Source: Diphasiastrum complanatum
Taxonomy: Eukaryota > Streptophyta > Lycopodiopsida > Lycopodiales > Lycopodiaceae
DNA: 64,000 bases
Direction: 5' to 3'
Assembly (NCBI GenBank): GCA_029204225.1
Contig: CM055097.1
Location: 49,606,600 to 49,670,599 of the forward strand
A program made the position numbers and the translations under genes. The notes beneath the pieces were generated by a model. That model was not told the DNA's origin and made no database searches. It saw nothing but the letters and a program-made list of their open reading frames with translations. Shown here piece after piece: positions 40,716 to 53,590 of this stretch (position 1 is its first letter; each line of letters begins with the position of its first letter).

Positions 40716-43559
40716 ATATGCGACAATGGGGGTTCTTGTAGCTGGCTATTGAGTTGAGCTATATGCGAGTCTAAGGAGCTAACAATCAAAATATTATCTA
40801 CATAGAAGCTTTTACTAAAGAGAATGGTGGAAAATGCATCACCAATGTGTGTTTCAGGCACTTGATGTACATGCAAGGAGGAGGAGGAGAAGAAGTAGTA
40901 ATCTTGCACTTAGAGCAACATGCGAGTATCGAAAAAAATCAAACTATCAAAGTAGTAGATGAATCCATATAGACTCTTTGGTTGCATGAGCTAGTGCAAG
41001 GATATGCCACTTCAATTTGAGACTTGTGCTATACTTTAATTTTGTCCTAAACTAGCTAATATTGTCGAATGTCAACCAAGTAATACTATAGATTAGCCCC
41101 CAAAAAAATCAAGAAGTAAAAAGGTTTTTGAAAGAGGTAATCATTTTGTGACAAGTTCATAAAAGATAGAAATTTTGCAAGGTTTGATAATACATGATAC
41201 AAATTGTTTATACTCATGTGCAAAATAACTGCATGAGATATAATTGAAGTTCTTTTTTGTCGAATCTTATGTTCAATTGCAAACTCACTACTCAAATTCG
41301 TATAGAGTCATCACAGTCAAACATATCATATTGACCAAACCTAACAACCAACAAAAGCTCTGAGTTGAGGACAATATGCTCACTTGCATCCATCCACAAC
41401 AACAATTGTGTTAGAACAGGGACATTATGTTGGGAACTACAGGTGTCTACACATACTCTCAGTTGTTATCCATGTCACAACAACAAGTAGTCATTGCCAA
41501 GTTAGGTGACTCTAATTTTGTCCATATCATGAGTAAAAAATCGGACATTGTTTTAGCTTAACTCAAAGTTACAAAATTATAAGGTTAACAGTGTATAATT
41601 AGTGCTTGAAAGTCAACAATTACAAACATACGACTAAAGTAGACAATTACATTTAGACTAGTTTTAAAGTAGAGTTCAAAACTATCTGCCATTATCCTTT
41701 TTCAAAATGCTTATCGGAACACCATCCTTTTTTCCAAGTAACAACTTAGAAAAATGTTTATTGCATTGTCAATTTCAAATTGTCAGGGCATTATCATCCA
41801 CAAATAAATATATATAGACTTCAACAGACAGGTCTAATTCAAGTCATATAACTAATCCCATCATACCATTCATATTAGAAATAGTCGAAGTGTAACCAAA
41901 GGTTTAACCAAAAAGCAGTACACTTCAAAGGAAACCTCGTTAATGAAAGTTTAGCATCAATGGCTAGTAAATTCATGATCATTTCATGGCACTTGAACTC
42001 TTCAAACCCGTTAGTAGCAACAACCATATTGAGGGGATTAGAAGACTGTTCACACTAAATTTTTTTCATTGTTAACATTTAGAGAGTTGTACGAGAAGTG
42101 TGATCAAAAGAACTCAAGACAGTTCGTTCATTGTGATCATAGTGACTGAAACAAGCAAGTAAATCATGAGAGCATTTCTTAATTAGAAGTGTGTGTGTGT
42201 GTGTGTGCGCGCGCGTGCACGTGTGGGTGCCCTCCAAGCCTTGCCTTCGTCCAAGGTGGGTAGCCCGAGGCGGAAGGGCCGAGGAGGCAGATCTTCTCCA
42301 ATGTAAAAACATTTTCTACTTTTTTTTGTTTTTGCAAATGTTTTGCTCACCTTCTGAATGGAAGGTGGGTGTACAAAATAGACAAAGTTTTCTGGTTGCA
42401 ATGGTTGTAAGAGGTGCAAATTATCAGTGTCCTTAATTCTTGAAAGTGCTATGTAAGTTAGACCATGCGCTTTAATTCTTTTTGGATTGAAAATGAGTTT
42501 GCTAGTCCTTGCACATAGTGTATTGTTTGTGCTGCGGCGAGTTGGACATATATATATATATATATATCTATCTTATAAAAAGCAAAAGCGATCCTAATGT
42601 AGGGAAATATTATAGCTCAAGGTAGAGAGAAGATGTGGGAAGACAACAAAAATATGACAAAAATCTTTGGGTCAACACACTGTTGACAATGTAATTTGAT
42701 GCATTGGTGTAGACATGGAAATCCTAACACTTTCTTGTAGATTTTGCATTACATGCTCTATGCTTCTTGTTGTTGCCTATCACATGTTGCAATTTATAAG
42801 AAATTAGCCTTGTTTCATGCAGTCAATGGCTCAATTATAATCCATAAGGTTCATCCACTTTGTGAAGCAAAAAATCACTTGTTAGAAATTGTTTTTTAGC
42901 AGATTCTACAATTTTTTTTGCATATCGAGCAGACAATCTCGTATAAACTTTGATTGATTCCAGTCACCACCAATGTTCCTTCAATCTAAAAGTTCAATCT
43001 AGAATCCAATTGTGAGTTTTCTATTCTTTCTGTCATAGACAACGATATTAACTACGAAAGAAGAAGAATCCTAAACGTATCTCATTGCCGATTGCCTTTG
43101 TCTTGGCATGTGTGTCGAAGACTTTTTCCAATTCTTTAGTGGTCCTTTTGGAACGTCGCAAATGATTGCTTGGTCTAACAAGAACAATTGTGGTGGATTT
43201 GGCTTTTTTCAAATGCCCAAATTTCTTAAGCAATAAATTGTTTTCCCTTTCTAACAAAAAAAAATCGTATAACTCTTTTTTATACAATACAAACAAAATA
43301 CAAGGCATCAAATTAAAGTTTTATAGCATTATACATTATATGCTTCCAAAGGAGAACTTCGTAGTCGCTCGCTGCTACATCAGAAGGTATAACTGGATAA
43401 GATCACTCAGTTGTCATATTAGGTGTTGCTTTGTGTTTACCGCACGTCGAAAATTTTATCTGAGAACCTCATGAAAGTTTAAAATGTTAGAATATTGCTA
43501 TGTTGTCATAACACCGACAACTCGAAGACCTTCTTCTAACCGAAACTAGATTCTTCAAG
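40716..43559. other. decayed copia flank and unassigned DNA
   Basis: The first 200 bp continue the minus-strand copia sequence that the gag-pro element split (FYVD motif near 40810). Beyond about 40950 I see no gene. A (TG)n/(CG)n run lies at 42188-42215, a GGAAGG palindrome copy at 42228-42380 and (TA)n at 42549-42567. Confidence 0.45.
42188..42380. repeat. (TG)n run and distant copy of GGAAGG palindrome repeat
   Basis: After the alternating (TG)n/(CG)n run, the text GCCCTCCAAGCCTTGCC, CCCGAGGCGGAAGGGCC and CACCTTCTGAATGGAAGGTG repeats the elements of the 8640-9480 cluster, about 33 kb away and more decayed. Confidence 0.6.
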
Positions 43560-44454
43560 GGGTGTCGTTTGTTCTCTTACAAAGAACAGAGTTTTATTAG
43601 TCCTCCTACATGTATAAAACCGATTGACACTAAGTGGATCTTCAAGCTAAAGCTTAAGCCAGATGGATTTATATACTCCCATGGATCCAGGATCCAAGCT
43701 GTTTAAAGACATGTGCCCCAGAACTCAAGAAGATCAACAAGAAATGTCCATATATCTTTATCATCCTGTCATAGGATCTATAATGTATTCTATGATCTGT
43801 ACATGATCCGATCTAGCATATGCGGTAAGCACACTCTCTCAATACATGTCCAATCTAGGCCTACAACATTGGAAGTCTCTGCAAAGAGTATTAAAGTACA
43901 TTCAAGCTACGAAGCACTATGCTTAGAGCTATAACGGTAATACAGAAGCTACACTTTCACCAAAATCACTTATTCAGATTCAGATTGGGCAGGAGACGTG
44001 GAACAAAAAATCCACATTAGGTTACATTTATTCTATTGCAAGGGGACCCATTTCATGGAACAACAAAAAGCATAAATGCATTTCGTTGTCCTCTACAGAA
44101 TCCGAATACGTTGCAGTTACATCAGTAGTGAAGGAGATAATTTGGCTCAGAAGGTTGCTACAAGATCTGCAATTTCCATAGATCGGTCCAACAATACTCC
44201 AGTGCGACAATCGGAGCTGCATAGCTCTATCTCTGAACCCACGAACTCATAATAGAACTAAGCATATAGAAGTTCAATTTCATTTTCTTAGAGAGAAAGT
44301 TTAGACTAACGATGTTGTACTAACTTATTGTCATACCGACAAATGTTGGTTGATATTTTGACATAGCCATTGTCAAGAGATAAACATTCTACTTTAGTAA
44401 ATATGATAAATCTCAATTATTATTCAGATTCGTAGTAGTAAACTTAAGGGAAAA
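43560..44454 (+). pseudogene. copia RT/RNase H 3' remnant
   Basis: Fragments in changing frames: KWIFKLKLKPDGFI (near 43640), HPVIGSIMYSM (43765), LAYAVSTLSQYMSNLGLQHW (43815), SDSDWAGD (43975), GYIYSIARGPISWNNKKHK (44020), SLSSTESEYVAVTS (44085), CDNRSCIALSLNPRTHNRTK (44205) and HIEVQFHFLREKV (44268). They give the RNase H end of a copia pol with many frame breaks and an internal deletion in RT. AACTTAAGGGAAAA at 44441-44454 is its polypurine tract. Confidence 0.82.
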
Positions 44455-44980
44455 TGTTGGAGTTTAACCTTACTCCTACTCATCCTAACTGCTCTCCTTC
44501 TAAATAAACCACTCCCTCAAAAGAATCTGTAGAAAAGAACTATTTTTTGCAACAGTCTACATTTTTACTCACAAATTTCAACAAGCGAAAAACTTGACAA
44601 AATTTTCATACTTCACTTTCGGGCCATTTTTGAACAAAAAGTATTTTGCGAAAAATGTGACAATGTGTCCATTTCGGACACTTCTAGAAATGCGACAGTT
44701 TTCTCGAAGAATGTGAAAAATGCGACACTCTGCAGATTTACACAGGGTTTCAAGTACAGACTATCAACGTCTTCACGCTCCAATAACAACTGTTCTAATT
44801 AATCAGCTGTTAAACGATCTTGTAATTGTAAAGTTAGAATAATGCAAGATTATCCAGCTACTATATATGAAAGGAGCATTGTAGATAGATGAGAGACAAG
44901 ATGATACAATAAGACACTCCAATAGAGATCTTACGACCAAAAACAGGGCTTCTAGTAGCTGACTTCTCAGAGTCAACGAT
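44455..44980 (+). mobile_element. 3' LTR start of the copia remnant
   Basis: TGTTGGAGTTTAACC directly after the polypurine tract. The far end is unresolved because the sequence enters microsatellites; it may extend past 45180. Confidence 0.6.
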
Positions 44981-45179
<199 letters not shown>

Positions 45180-45461
45180 GGAACCATAACAATTGTTTCG
45201 TTTATGTAAGTAGGATCACGCGCTTATCAGCATAATTGTATTGTGATCTAATCGTTGTTATTACAATATTAATATACAGATTTTCTATCGTTCTAACTCT
45301 TGCATTTTTGTGAATGCTAACTAACTCTCACTCTACCTCTGTAATTATCATAAACGAAAAAATGTATGGCTGTCTTTGATGCGTAACTATATCTACATTT
45401 CTTTATCAAAATATCAGTATCAGAGAATTGCATGACTGTCTTAGATGTCTAATTGTTTATG

Positions 45462-45464
<3 letters not shown>

Positions 45465-45539
<75 letters not shown>
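45465..45539. repeat. (CT)n microsatellite, about 75 bp
   Basis: An uninterrupted CT dinucleotide run. Confidence 0.97.
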
Positions 45540-45541
<2 letters not shown>

Positions 45542-45636
45542 GGTAGTCTAAGACTCCTACACCGATACTCATTATTAACACAATCAGAACAACTCTATAA
45601 TCTCTGTTCTCCAGGTAATCCAAGATCCTAATAACA

Positions 45637-46774
45637 TTAGTAATCTTCATTGTTTTTCTCAGTTGGTGTGAGATCTGAGTAATGACCATTTGCTTGCTTG
45701 TCTTCTCCAACTTTGTCCTTTCTTGATATATCTCCACCATAAAACTCCATGAATGAGCCTCCATTGTCATCTTGCCACAAGATATCATCAACACTTGATG
45801 ACTTGGCCATGAATGAGTGACATAATGAACCTCCAATAGATTCATTTCCGTCAACAAAACCAGCCAAGAATGCTAGTACAACTCCAACAATAAGATACTG
45901 TAAGTAGTTTCTCCATATCTTGACAATTTGCACACATCCACATGAAATTGCTGAAACATGAGACAGAAGAAGTAAAGTAAACCTGAAAAACACTTGCTTT
46001 CTGCTGTTTTGGCCTTACTTGAGTCTTTAGATCCAAAACATCTTTGCCAAATGACTCTCCTTTGATGCTCTTGACTAGCTCCAGATTGCCACTTTCCCTT
46101 TTGTGTTGTTGATGCCCTTTGAGATCAACCTCTTGATCTTCTACTTGACCATCAAAGCCATTGAATGAGACATCTTTTCCAAATCCATTAGTTTTTGTGA
46201 AATTATGAGAACCAATATCCACTTGCATAGCATCATGTACACAAGAAGATTCTCCAAAACATGTGAGTAAAGCAAAGTGTTGCTTACCTTCCTCTTGAAC
46301 ATCAAAGATATCAAAGATATGAATATCTTCAGACCTGGACCTCTGGAGATACTCCCTCTAAAACATATGATCTAGATCCAACAAGATCTCATCAATGCTC
46401 GATCTCGAATTTCCGCAAAGGTTAGAGAAAACAATGCCACCATCATAAAGCAAAAGATAGATTCCAAACTTTCCATCCATCATGAAGTAGAGTAGGTGAA
46501 GATGAGTCTCAAATCTAATAAATCCAGCCCTCTTGATTTCATAACAAACCTCAATGATAGAACCATTTGATCTACTCTCTCTATGAAGACATGTGACTCC
46601 ACTTGCTACAAAAATGACTCTCTTGGACTCATCACAAAAAAATGTGGAAGAACCACCTCTTTCATGCATACACCTAGCAACATCTTTTTCCATATGATCA
46701 AAGCAATTACTAGAAACAACCTTTTTGATTGTCTGGTTGTTATAATTTTCCAGAGATTTCAAAGTTTGAAACAT
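45637..46774 (-). mobile_element. family X internal region, copy 2, inverted part
   Basis: The minus strand matches the plus-strand copy 1 (28590-28900) through VGVVLAFLAGFVDGNES and MAKSSSVDDILWQDDNGGS, and extends further upstream than copy 1. The extra part (46774-46000) encodes unrecognised pieces such as CMHERGGSSTFFCDESKRV and DVSFNGFDGQVEDQEVDL in two overlapping frames, separated by a stop near 46358. The 3' end of the same family runs on the plus strand from about 46740, so this copy is internally inverted or made of two copies head to head. The product is unknown; no domain is claimed. Confidence 0.55.
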
Positions 46775-47016
46775 GGAGAAATCATTTCATTTACATTCTA
46801 TTTGGTTCCTCATGTTCTAGTTACATGTCGACATGTAAAATTGATGTAAGAGATAGTGAAGCATCCAATTTGGACACTATTCTCTATATCAATTATGGAA
46901 ACTACTTTAGAACCTTAGAACCTTAGAAAGGAGGTCTATACTTAGTATGCAGGTCATTATAGAGTTGGATCAAAGTAGTATGGTCAAAAATATGCAAAAA
47001 CTAGTAGAAGAGGGAG
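46740..47016 (+). mobile_element. family X internal 3' end, copy 2
   Basis: Homologous to 28930-29186 (shared TTTACATTCTATTTGGTTC, GACATGTAAAATTGATGTAA and the purine tract AGAAGAGGGAG). Confidence 0.7.
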
Positions 47017-47325
47017 TGTGAGAAATTTCAACTAGTTTAGTCAAGTTTAGTCATATTTTGGTTAATTGTCAATATTAGGCCAATATGCATTTTAGAATTA
47101 GAGATAAAATTTATAAAAGTTATTTTAGTCTAGTTTCATTTGAATTACCACTTTTGGAAAGTGTGGGAAAGTTAGGAGGTTGAGTTTGGAGACATTCAAA
47201 TTTGAATGTTAGATGCATTGAATCTAGTCACATTGTTGATAGGGTTTTTGTTATGGAGGGAGACCAAAGATTCATTAATGAGGGATGGACCTGCTATAAA
47301 AGGATGTAAATTTGTGAGAAGAGAG

Positions 47326-47411
<86 letters not shown>

Positions 47412-47733
47412 CATGCTTATACATGAGTTCTCTTGGGTTCATCTATCCATTGGTGCACTATCTTGATGATATCTTGCAATCTTGTGTGTAGAACGCTCAT
47501 ATTTTGTTATTTTTGTATCCACAAGTGGGAAATACAGTAGGATACTGTTATTGTATGGACAAAAATTTCATTTTATCATGTATTTGATTTTTGATCAAGT
47601 TCTTATTGAGTTTGCATCTCTTAAATTGAGTAGATGCTGATTGTCTACATTGGCAATGTTGTAAATTGTATTGTCTTTCTAATCGAAGATCAAGGGACAC
47701 ATTTTGGATCTTATTGATATGAAATTATTCACA
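47017..47733 (+). mobile_element. LTR of family X, copy 2, with expanded (CT)n
   Basis: Starts TGTGAGAAATTTC and ends TTATTCACA, 717 bp. TATAAAAGG at 47295-47303 is followed about 28 bp later by a (CT)n of about 77 bp (47331-47407), compared with about 14 bp in copy 1. Confidence 0.75.
47331..47407. repeat. (CT)n microsatellite inside an LTR
   Basis: Uninterrupted CT run immediately downstream of the LTR TATA box. Confidence 0.97.
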
Positions 47734-47812
47734 CAGTGGACCAAAAACTTAAGTGTGTACAACAGGTACCTAGGTTACCACAACCGCCAGTCTATCCACA
47801 AAGGGAGGCCAC

Positions 47813-48642
47813 TGTGAAAAAAGTACAAAAAGGACCAAGAGTGGATCCTAATCTGATCCTCAAGAGGGATTGGTTGTCAGATTACTTGATCTATCAATCT
47901 ACTTCAGATTAAGATCAATCTAGATCAATTCTAGACACAAAATCCCAACAAGAACAATAATTAATTGAAGGTAAGTGTACTTTATAGTTTCACACGTGTG
48001 AAACACTATCTGAGTATGGACTCCAACCTGAATAGCAAGAACACATTGATAGGACCTCAAAACAATCAAAACAAATGTAGACAAATGGAGAGAATCACTC
48101 AAAATTGCTTCCAAAACCAAGATTGGTGTCTCACATTGATTATGGCCAAATGTGGCTCTATATATACAATAAGTGGGAGCTTGTGGTACTGATCATCCCT
48201 CTGATCTCACGTGTGATGGTGCTTTGTCATATGATGATTCATGATGCAAAACTGACACTTGGACAAAACCCTCTATTTTGAGCACTTTTGGTCCATTTTC
48301 CTTCTATATGGAGATCTACTTGGAAATCTTCTAGAAGTCAAAATTGGCCTACTTCAGCTTATTCCAAACATTTGAGCTGTCCTCTACACATGTGATATGA
48401 CACCTAACCAAAGGATGTGGCTCATGCAATCAATAGATTGATGCCATGTGTCATATGTCTAGAAAACTAGTTTTTGGCCTTTTTAGCCACTAGAACTTGA
48501 ATTAAATCATATGTACAACCTATGTGATTATGGTACATGACAAGTACACTATTTTCACACATGGGAACAGGCTACACACATGTGTGTTTATCTATATACA
48601 AGATTTTTGGCCTCTACCAAGCTTATTTTTGCATTTTTCACA
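47813..48642 (-). repeat. 3' LTR of the 3.65 kb element
   Basis: Contains CACACGTGTG at 47991-48000, the two-site module at 48556-48586 and, in the minus direction, a TATA box (GTATATATAG, 48167-48158). Confidence 0.92.
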
Positions 48643-50617
48643 CTCCTCCTAAAAAATCTAGCTTGGTAAATCTAGCTTGATGGAAAACATGATGATCTTG
48701 AACTTGACTCCATGGGCTGGCCTTTGTTGGTTCAAAAGGTGTGAAGATCAACCAATGAGCTTGATGTTGATCTGAAATCACCATATCCATGATAGTTCTT
48801 CTTTGATGTTGATATCTTTGATGAGCTTGAGAGCTTTGCACCATCCAAGCACTTCCAAAATTGATCCCTTCCAAATTTCATGTAGATGCTTGACCTTGAG
48901 GCTTGCTCCTTCACATGAGATATGCTCCTCTTTCCCTTGAAATGTGAGGCACATGGATTCAACCATATTTCTTGAGTTTATTTTTGGAATCACAATTTGA
49001 GAAGGTCTCTCCTCCTCAATCCTTGGCACACTTGAACCTTGAGAAGGATTCTCCTCCTCAATCCTTGGCACCTTTGAACCTTGAGATGAGTCCTTAAGAT
49101 CCTCTTCATGGTGCTCCTTTTTGATGGAAATCCGAGACCTCCATGTCTCATAATGATCACAACAAGTATGACCATTCAATATGCACTTCCTATGATTATC
49201 AAGATTACTTATGCTAGAAACATAAGTCCAAAAATGACCACAACTTGGCATGATTTTTCGAATATTGAAATCAAAGGTATTTCCATCTCAATAAGGCTAA
49301 CTACTTGCTTATGGATATAAGTGTCCACTTTGGATGCTTCACTTAAATAAAACTTAATCACTTCTTTTGGACTCACTCTTGACCCAAATAATCTCACACT
49401 TGAGATTTAGAATGAATTTGATTTGATTTGACAACAAACTATACCACCAATTTTTCACAAAGCTTAACTAGAGATTCACAAAGATCTCAACCATGCATGA
49501 ATACTCAAATATGGACTCCTCCTCATTCTAGACATCCAATGGGATCTCAAATTGACCCTCACACTCTCACAAAGAAAGTTGAATAGAACTAATTTGAGCT
49601 TCATACATACTATGTCAATTTTTGCTCAATAAATTGATTCAATCACCCCTATTGAATTCTACCAATTACTCTACCTTTAGAGACTTGGAATGAAATTCAA
49701 AATCAAAAGTTGTGATTTTTCTCACTAAGATATTGTGCGTCAAAGAGCTAATGCCACTTAGAAAGATTTGATCACCTAGGAGAAGACAAACTCTCCACCA
49801 ATAACAACACAAAATGAGCTTCTAGATCTTGCCCTCTACAAAGGAAGGAACTCTTAGAAAATTGGATCTCTCTCCACACATTTGTCATAGACACCTTAAT
49901 GACTCTTTTCAAACCTTACAATCACTCAAACAAATTTAGTAGGGTTGAACAATGTGACTTGGATCTCAATCTCTTTTCTAGAACTCTCAATTTAAGCCAA
50001 TCTATGTCAAATTCTACAAAAGATTTGCATAGATGCTCTATATGCACTAGAAACTCTCAAAGGTTTCACTTGGAGGACAGATCCAAAGATGTTTTCTAGC
50101 AAATTGATGCTTCTAAACTTGATCCTATCACTCTTGAACAAATCTAGAGTGATGGTACAATGGATTTCAACCTCTCACCCTGCATATCACTCCTTAATCT
50201 ATGATTTTTAGCAAAATCTCTCTCAACTTCAACATGCACTCAAAAAATCAGAGATGATCAATTAATGCACCTATTTCAAGCTTCAAATTTAATTTCTTGG
50301 CTGATCTAATCGAAGAACTAATCAAGGGATTAGATTCTCTATAGAAAATGCTTGATTTTGCACCAAAAATATCTCAAATTGGGTGTGTGAGTCAAATTGT
50401 ACAAATTTTTGAATTTTCTCAGCCAAAACCGGAGCTGTACGGAATCACACGTGTGAAAAGGGTTCCTACAGCCCACAACAAGTTCTGGTCCAAAAATTTT
50501 GAGAATATCTATCAAATCCAACTCGCGACCCAAAATTTGACTAGTTTCCAAAAAACTGCTAATTTTGGCTTTGATTTGGATTAACCCTATCAATTTCAAC
50601 AAAACCTCTTGTACTAG
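48643..50617 (-). other. internal region of the 3.65 kb element, no known protein
   Basis: The longest minus-strand ORF (49251-48778, 157 codons) contains a short repeat of the form VPRIEEERPSQ twice (about 49080-49010) and has no recognised domain. The 3' part (about 48800-48650) is homologous to plus-strand 62750-62890, which shows that another family member lies in this window. One CACACGTGTG is at 50446-50455. Probably an RNA carrier region rather than a gene. Confidence 0.6.
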
Positions 50618-50629
50618 GCTCTGATACCA
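50618..50629 (-). other. primer-binding site of the 3.65 kb element
   Basis: TGGTATCAGAGC on the minus strand, directly adjoining the LTR at 50630. Confidence 0.88.
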
Positions 50630-51459
50630 TGTGGAAAAAGTACAAAAAGGACCACGAGTGGATCCTAATCTGATACTCAAGAGGGATTGGTTGTCAGATT
50701 ACTTGATCTATCAATCTACTTCAGATTAAGATCAATCTAGATCAATTCTAGACACAAAATCCCAACAAGAACAATAATTAATTGAAGGTAAGTGTACTTT
50801 ATAGTTTCACACGTGTGAAACACTATCTGAGTACGGACTCCAACCTGAATAGCAAGTACACATTGATAGGACCTCAAAACAATCAAAACAAATGTAGACA
50901 AATGGAGAGAATCACTCAAAATTGCTTCCAAAACCAAGATTGGTGTCTCACATTGATTATGGCCAAATGTGGCTCTATATATACAATAAGTGGGAGCTTG
51001 TGGTACTGATCATCCCTCTGATCTCACGTGTGATGGTGCTTTGTCATATGATGATTCATGATGCAAAACTGACACTTGGACAAAACCCTCTATTTTGAGC
51101 ACTTTTGGTCCATTTTCCTTCTATATGGAGATCTACTTGGAAATCTTCTAGAAGTCAAAATTGGCCTACTTCAGCTTATTCCACACATTTGAGCTGTCCT
51201 CTACACATGTGATATGACACCTAGCCAAAGGATGTGGCTCATGCAATCAATAGATTGATGCCATGTGTCATATGTCTAGAAAACTAGTTTTTGGCCCTTT
51301 TAGCCACTAGAACTTGAATTAAATCATATGTACAACCTATATGATTATGGTACATGACAAGTACACTATTTTCACACGTGGGAACAGGCTCCACACATGT
51401 GTGTTTATCTATATACAATATTTTTGGCCTCTACCAAGCTTATTTTTGCATTTTTCATA
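50630..51459 (-). repeat. 5' LTR of the 3.65 kb element
   Basis: Contains CACACGTGTG at 50808-50817, the two-site module at 51373-51403 and a minus-strand TATA box at 50984-50975. Its outer end reads TATGAA where the partner LTR has TGTGAA. Confidence 0.92.
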
Positions 51460-51464
51460 GCCAC

Positions 51465-53590
51465 TTGGTGTCTAGTCTATATAGGCAATCACATTGCTAA
51501 TGAATGCCCACAGCTGGGACAACGACTAGAAACAATGAGAAGATATTGTCATTTGTGTAGCATGAATGGCCATGTTACCTCCAAGTGTAGATACAATCCT
51601 CAAGTACAAGTGGCTGCTAGGCAGTATTACCCTCAAAGGCAACCTGATAGGCAATATCCTTATACACCAAACTAGAACCGACCATCTCTTGCACTACGTG
51701 CACCATTGGCTAATGAACAACGGGGAATGATTGTCAAACCTCATGTTTAAGCTATAAATGTGAATGCAGTTGTGCCCAAACTTGAGATTTTCGAACCACT
51801 CTATGAACCCTCCTATCCTGTTGATGAAACACCTATACGTGAACTAGGCAGAAAGATGCACATGAAGCAAAGTGAAACAGATCAGAACTGATCGTGGTGG
51901 AGAATACATCTCGAATCGCTTCGCTAACTTCTACAATGATCGAGGAATCCTTCACAGAAGGACTGCATCCTATACACCACAACACAACAGTGTAGTTGAA
52001 AGGAAGAACATGACACTCATGGAAGCCGCAAGGTGCATGATGGCCTACTAAAAGACACCAAGAGTGCTATGGGCTGAAGCAGTAGCTACAACCACCTATA
52101 TCCAGAATAGGATAGGCAAATCAAATGTTCCTCACATGACACCACACGAACTATGGTGTGGTAGAAAGCCCAATCTGATGCATGTTCAGATCGTTGGCTG
52201 TGCAACTTATGCACATGTTCCAGACAAGCTTCGAAAGAAGCTCGATGTGAAAGTCGAGAACAAGGATACCTCATTGGCTATGACAACCATTCGTCATACT
52301 ACATGATCTACATGCTAGAGGCGAATCCAGTGAAGACAGTCAGAGACGTCAAGTTCAATGAGACCAAAATAATGGTTGATAATGATTCAGCCAGTTATGA
52401 GTTCTTAGGAATGTAATACTATGACTTGCCAACCATGACAAAGGGAGCAGAAATTGAACACTCAGACGAAGATGTTTGAACCCCAGATCAGCTGAGCAAT
52501 GAATCAGACAAAGAAAGGACCGCAAGCCTGCCTACAACAAAAACACCTGTAAACCAAAATGGTTCTAGACCTAGCCGAAGAGGCAAAGGCAAGGACATTG
52601 TAGTACCCGAAGAATCTCGCAGGAGATCAATAAGAGAATGAAGAGTGCCAGCCAGATTCATGCCAGACAGCTCAACTTCAATATCTGAAGAGTTTCGTGG
52701 ATTCAGTGACGAACCACAAACATTTGAGAAAGCCATCGACAATCCAGAAAAGGACAAATGGATCCAAGCCATGAACGAAGAGATTGAATCCATGAAGAAG
52801 AATGAGGTATGGACACTGCAGCCTGTACCAGACAAGCAGAAGACAATACAATGTAATGGGTATACAAGTTGAAGTACGGACCAGATGGAAATATTTCTAG
52901 GTACAAAGCCAGACTTGTAGTGAAAGGTTTCTCTCAAAAGTATGGGATTGACTACACTGAGACCTTCTCTCATGTTGTGAAACATGTGTCCTTACATCTA
53001 CTATATGCATATGCAGTCGCCTATGACCTCAGGATTCACATAGTCGATGAAAAGATAGTGTTCTTGCATGGTGAGTTAGATGAAGAAGTCTACATGGACC
53101 AATCTCCAGGTTACATTTGTGAATCACTTCCCACCTATGCCTGCCTAATGCACAGAAGTATCTACGGTCTGAAGCAATCCGCATGACAATGGTACAAGAA
53201 GAAGAATCATGCCCTATGATCCAGAGGTTTTGAGCCACTGATAGCCGATTCCAATGTTTTATGTAAGGATTATAGAAGGGGAGATCATCATTGTTGCTGT
53301 GTACGTGGATAACACACTGATACTTTGCAGAAGCGAAAAGCTAATGACGAAGTGAAGAGCGACATCTCGAAACATTTCGAGATAACAAACCTAGGAGAAG
53401 CCAGATGTTATCTAGGCTTGCAAATCGACCGCGACTATGATGAAGGAAAATTATACCTTCATCAGTCCAGGTACATCCAGAAGATCCTAGATGATTTTGG
53501 GATGGTAGATTGCAAAGGGGCAAACACCCCAATGCTTGAACACCATCATATTGATAGGGGTAGCCATGAAGTGGTATTACAATTTATCTA
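51465..53590 (+). pseudogene. copia gag end and pol pseudogene
   Basis: Gag ends with HIANECPQ and a second knuckle, YCHLCSMNGHVTSKC (about 51545-51590). After a deletion, integrase core RTDRGGEYISNRF (about 51890), SVVERKNMTLMEAARCM (about 51990) and CATYAHVPDKLRKKL (about 52200) follow. RT has NEEIESMKKNEVWTLQPVP, YGPDGNISRYKARLVVKGFS and SIYGLKQSA. The catalytic box reads YVDN instead of YVDD, followed by GEARCYLGLQI and KILDDFGMVDCKGANTPM. Several stops and shifts are present and RNase H is missing, so it is inactive. Confidence 0.87.

Larger units (their letters stand above)
47813..51459 (-). mobile_element. young non-autonomous LTR retrotransposon, 3.65 kb
   Basis: Two 830-bp LTRs (47813-48642 and 50630-51459) differ at about 13 positions by eye (roughly 98.5% identity). 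The element points left: a Met-tRNAi primer site is at 50629-50618 and the purine tract AGGAGGAG at about 48651-48643, both read on the minus strand. The 5-bp target duplication GCCAC is at 47808-47812 and 51460-51464. The internal region is only about 1.98 kb and codes for no gag, RT or integrase that I recognise, so movement depends on another element. Confidence 0.93.
47734..53590 (+). mobile_element. copia retrotransposon split by a nested LTR element
   Basis: The gag end lies at 47750-47812 and resumes at 51465; pol follows to about 53590, where the element is truncated. If the insert and one GCCAC are removed, the frame VQQVPRLPQPPVYPQREAT continues without a break into WCLVYIGNHIANECPQ, direct proof that one gag was split. 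The 5' LTR and most of gag are replaced by the family X LTR at 47733. Confidence 0.88.
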
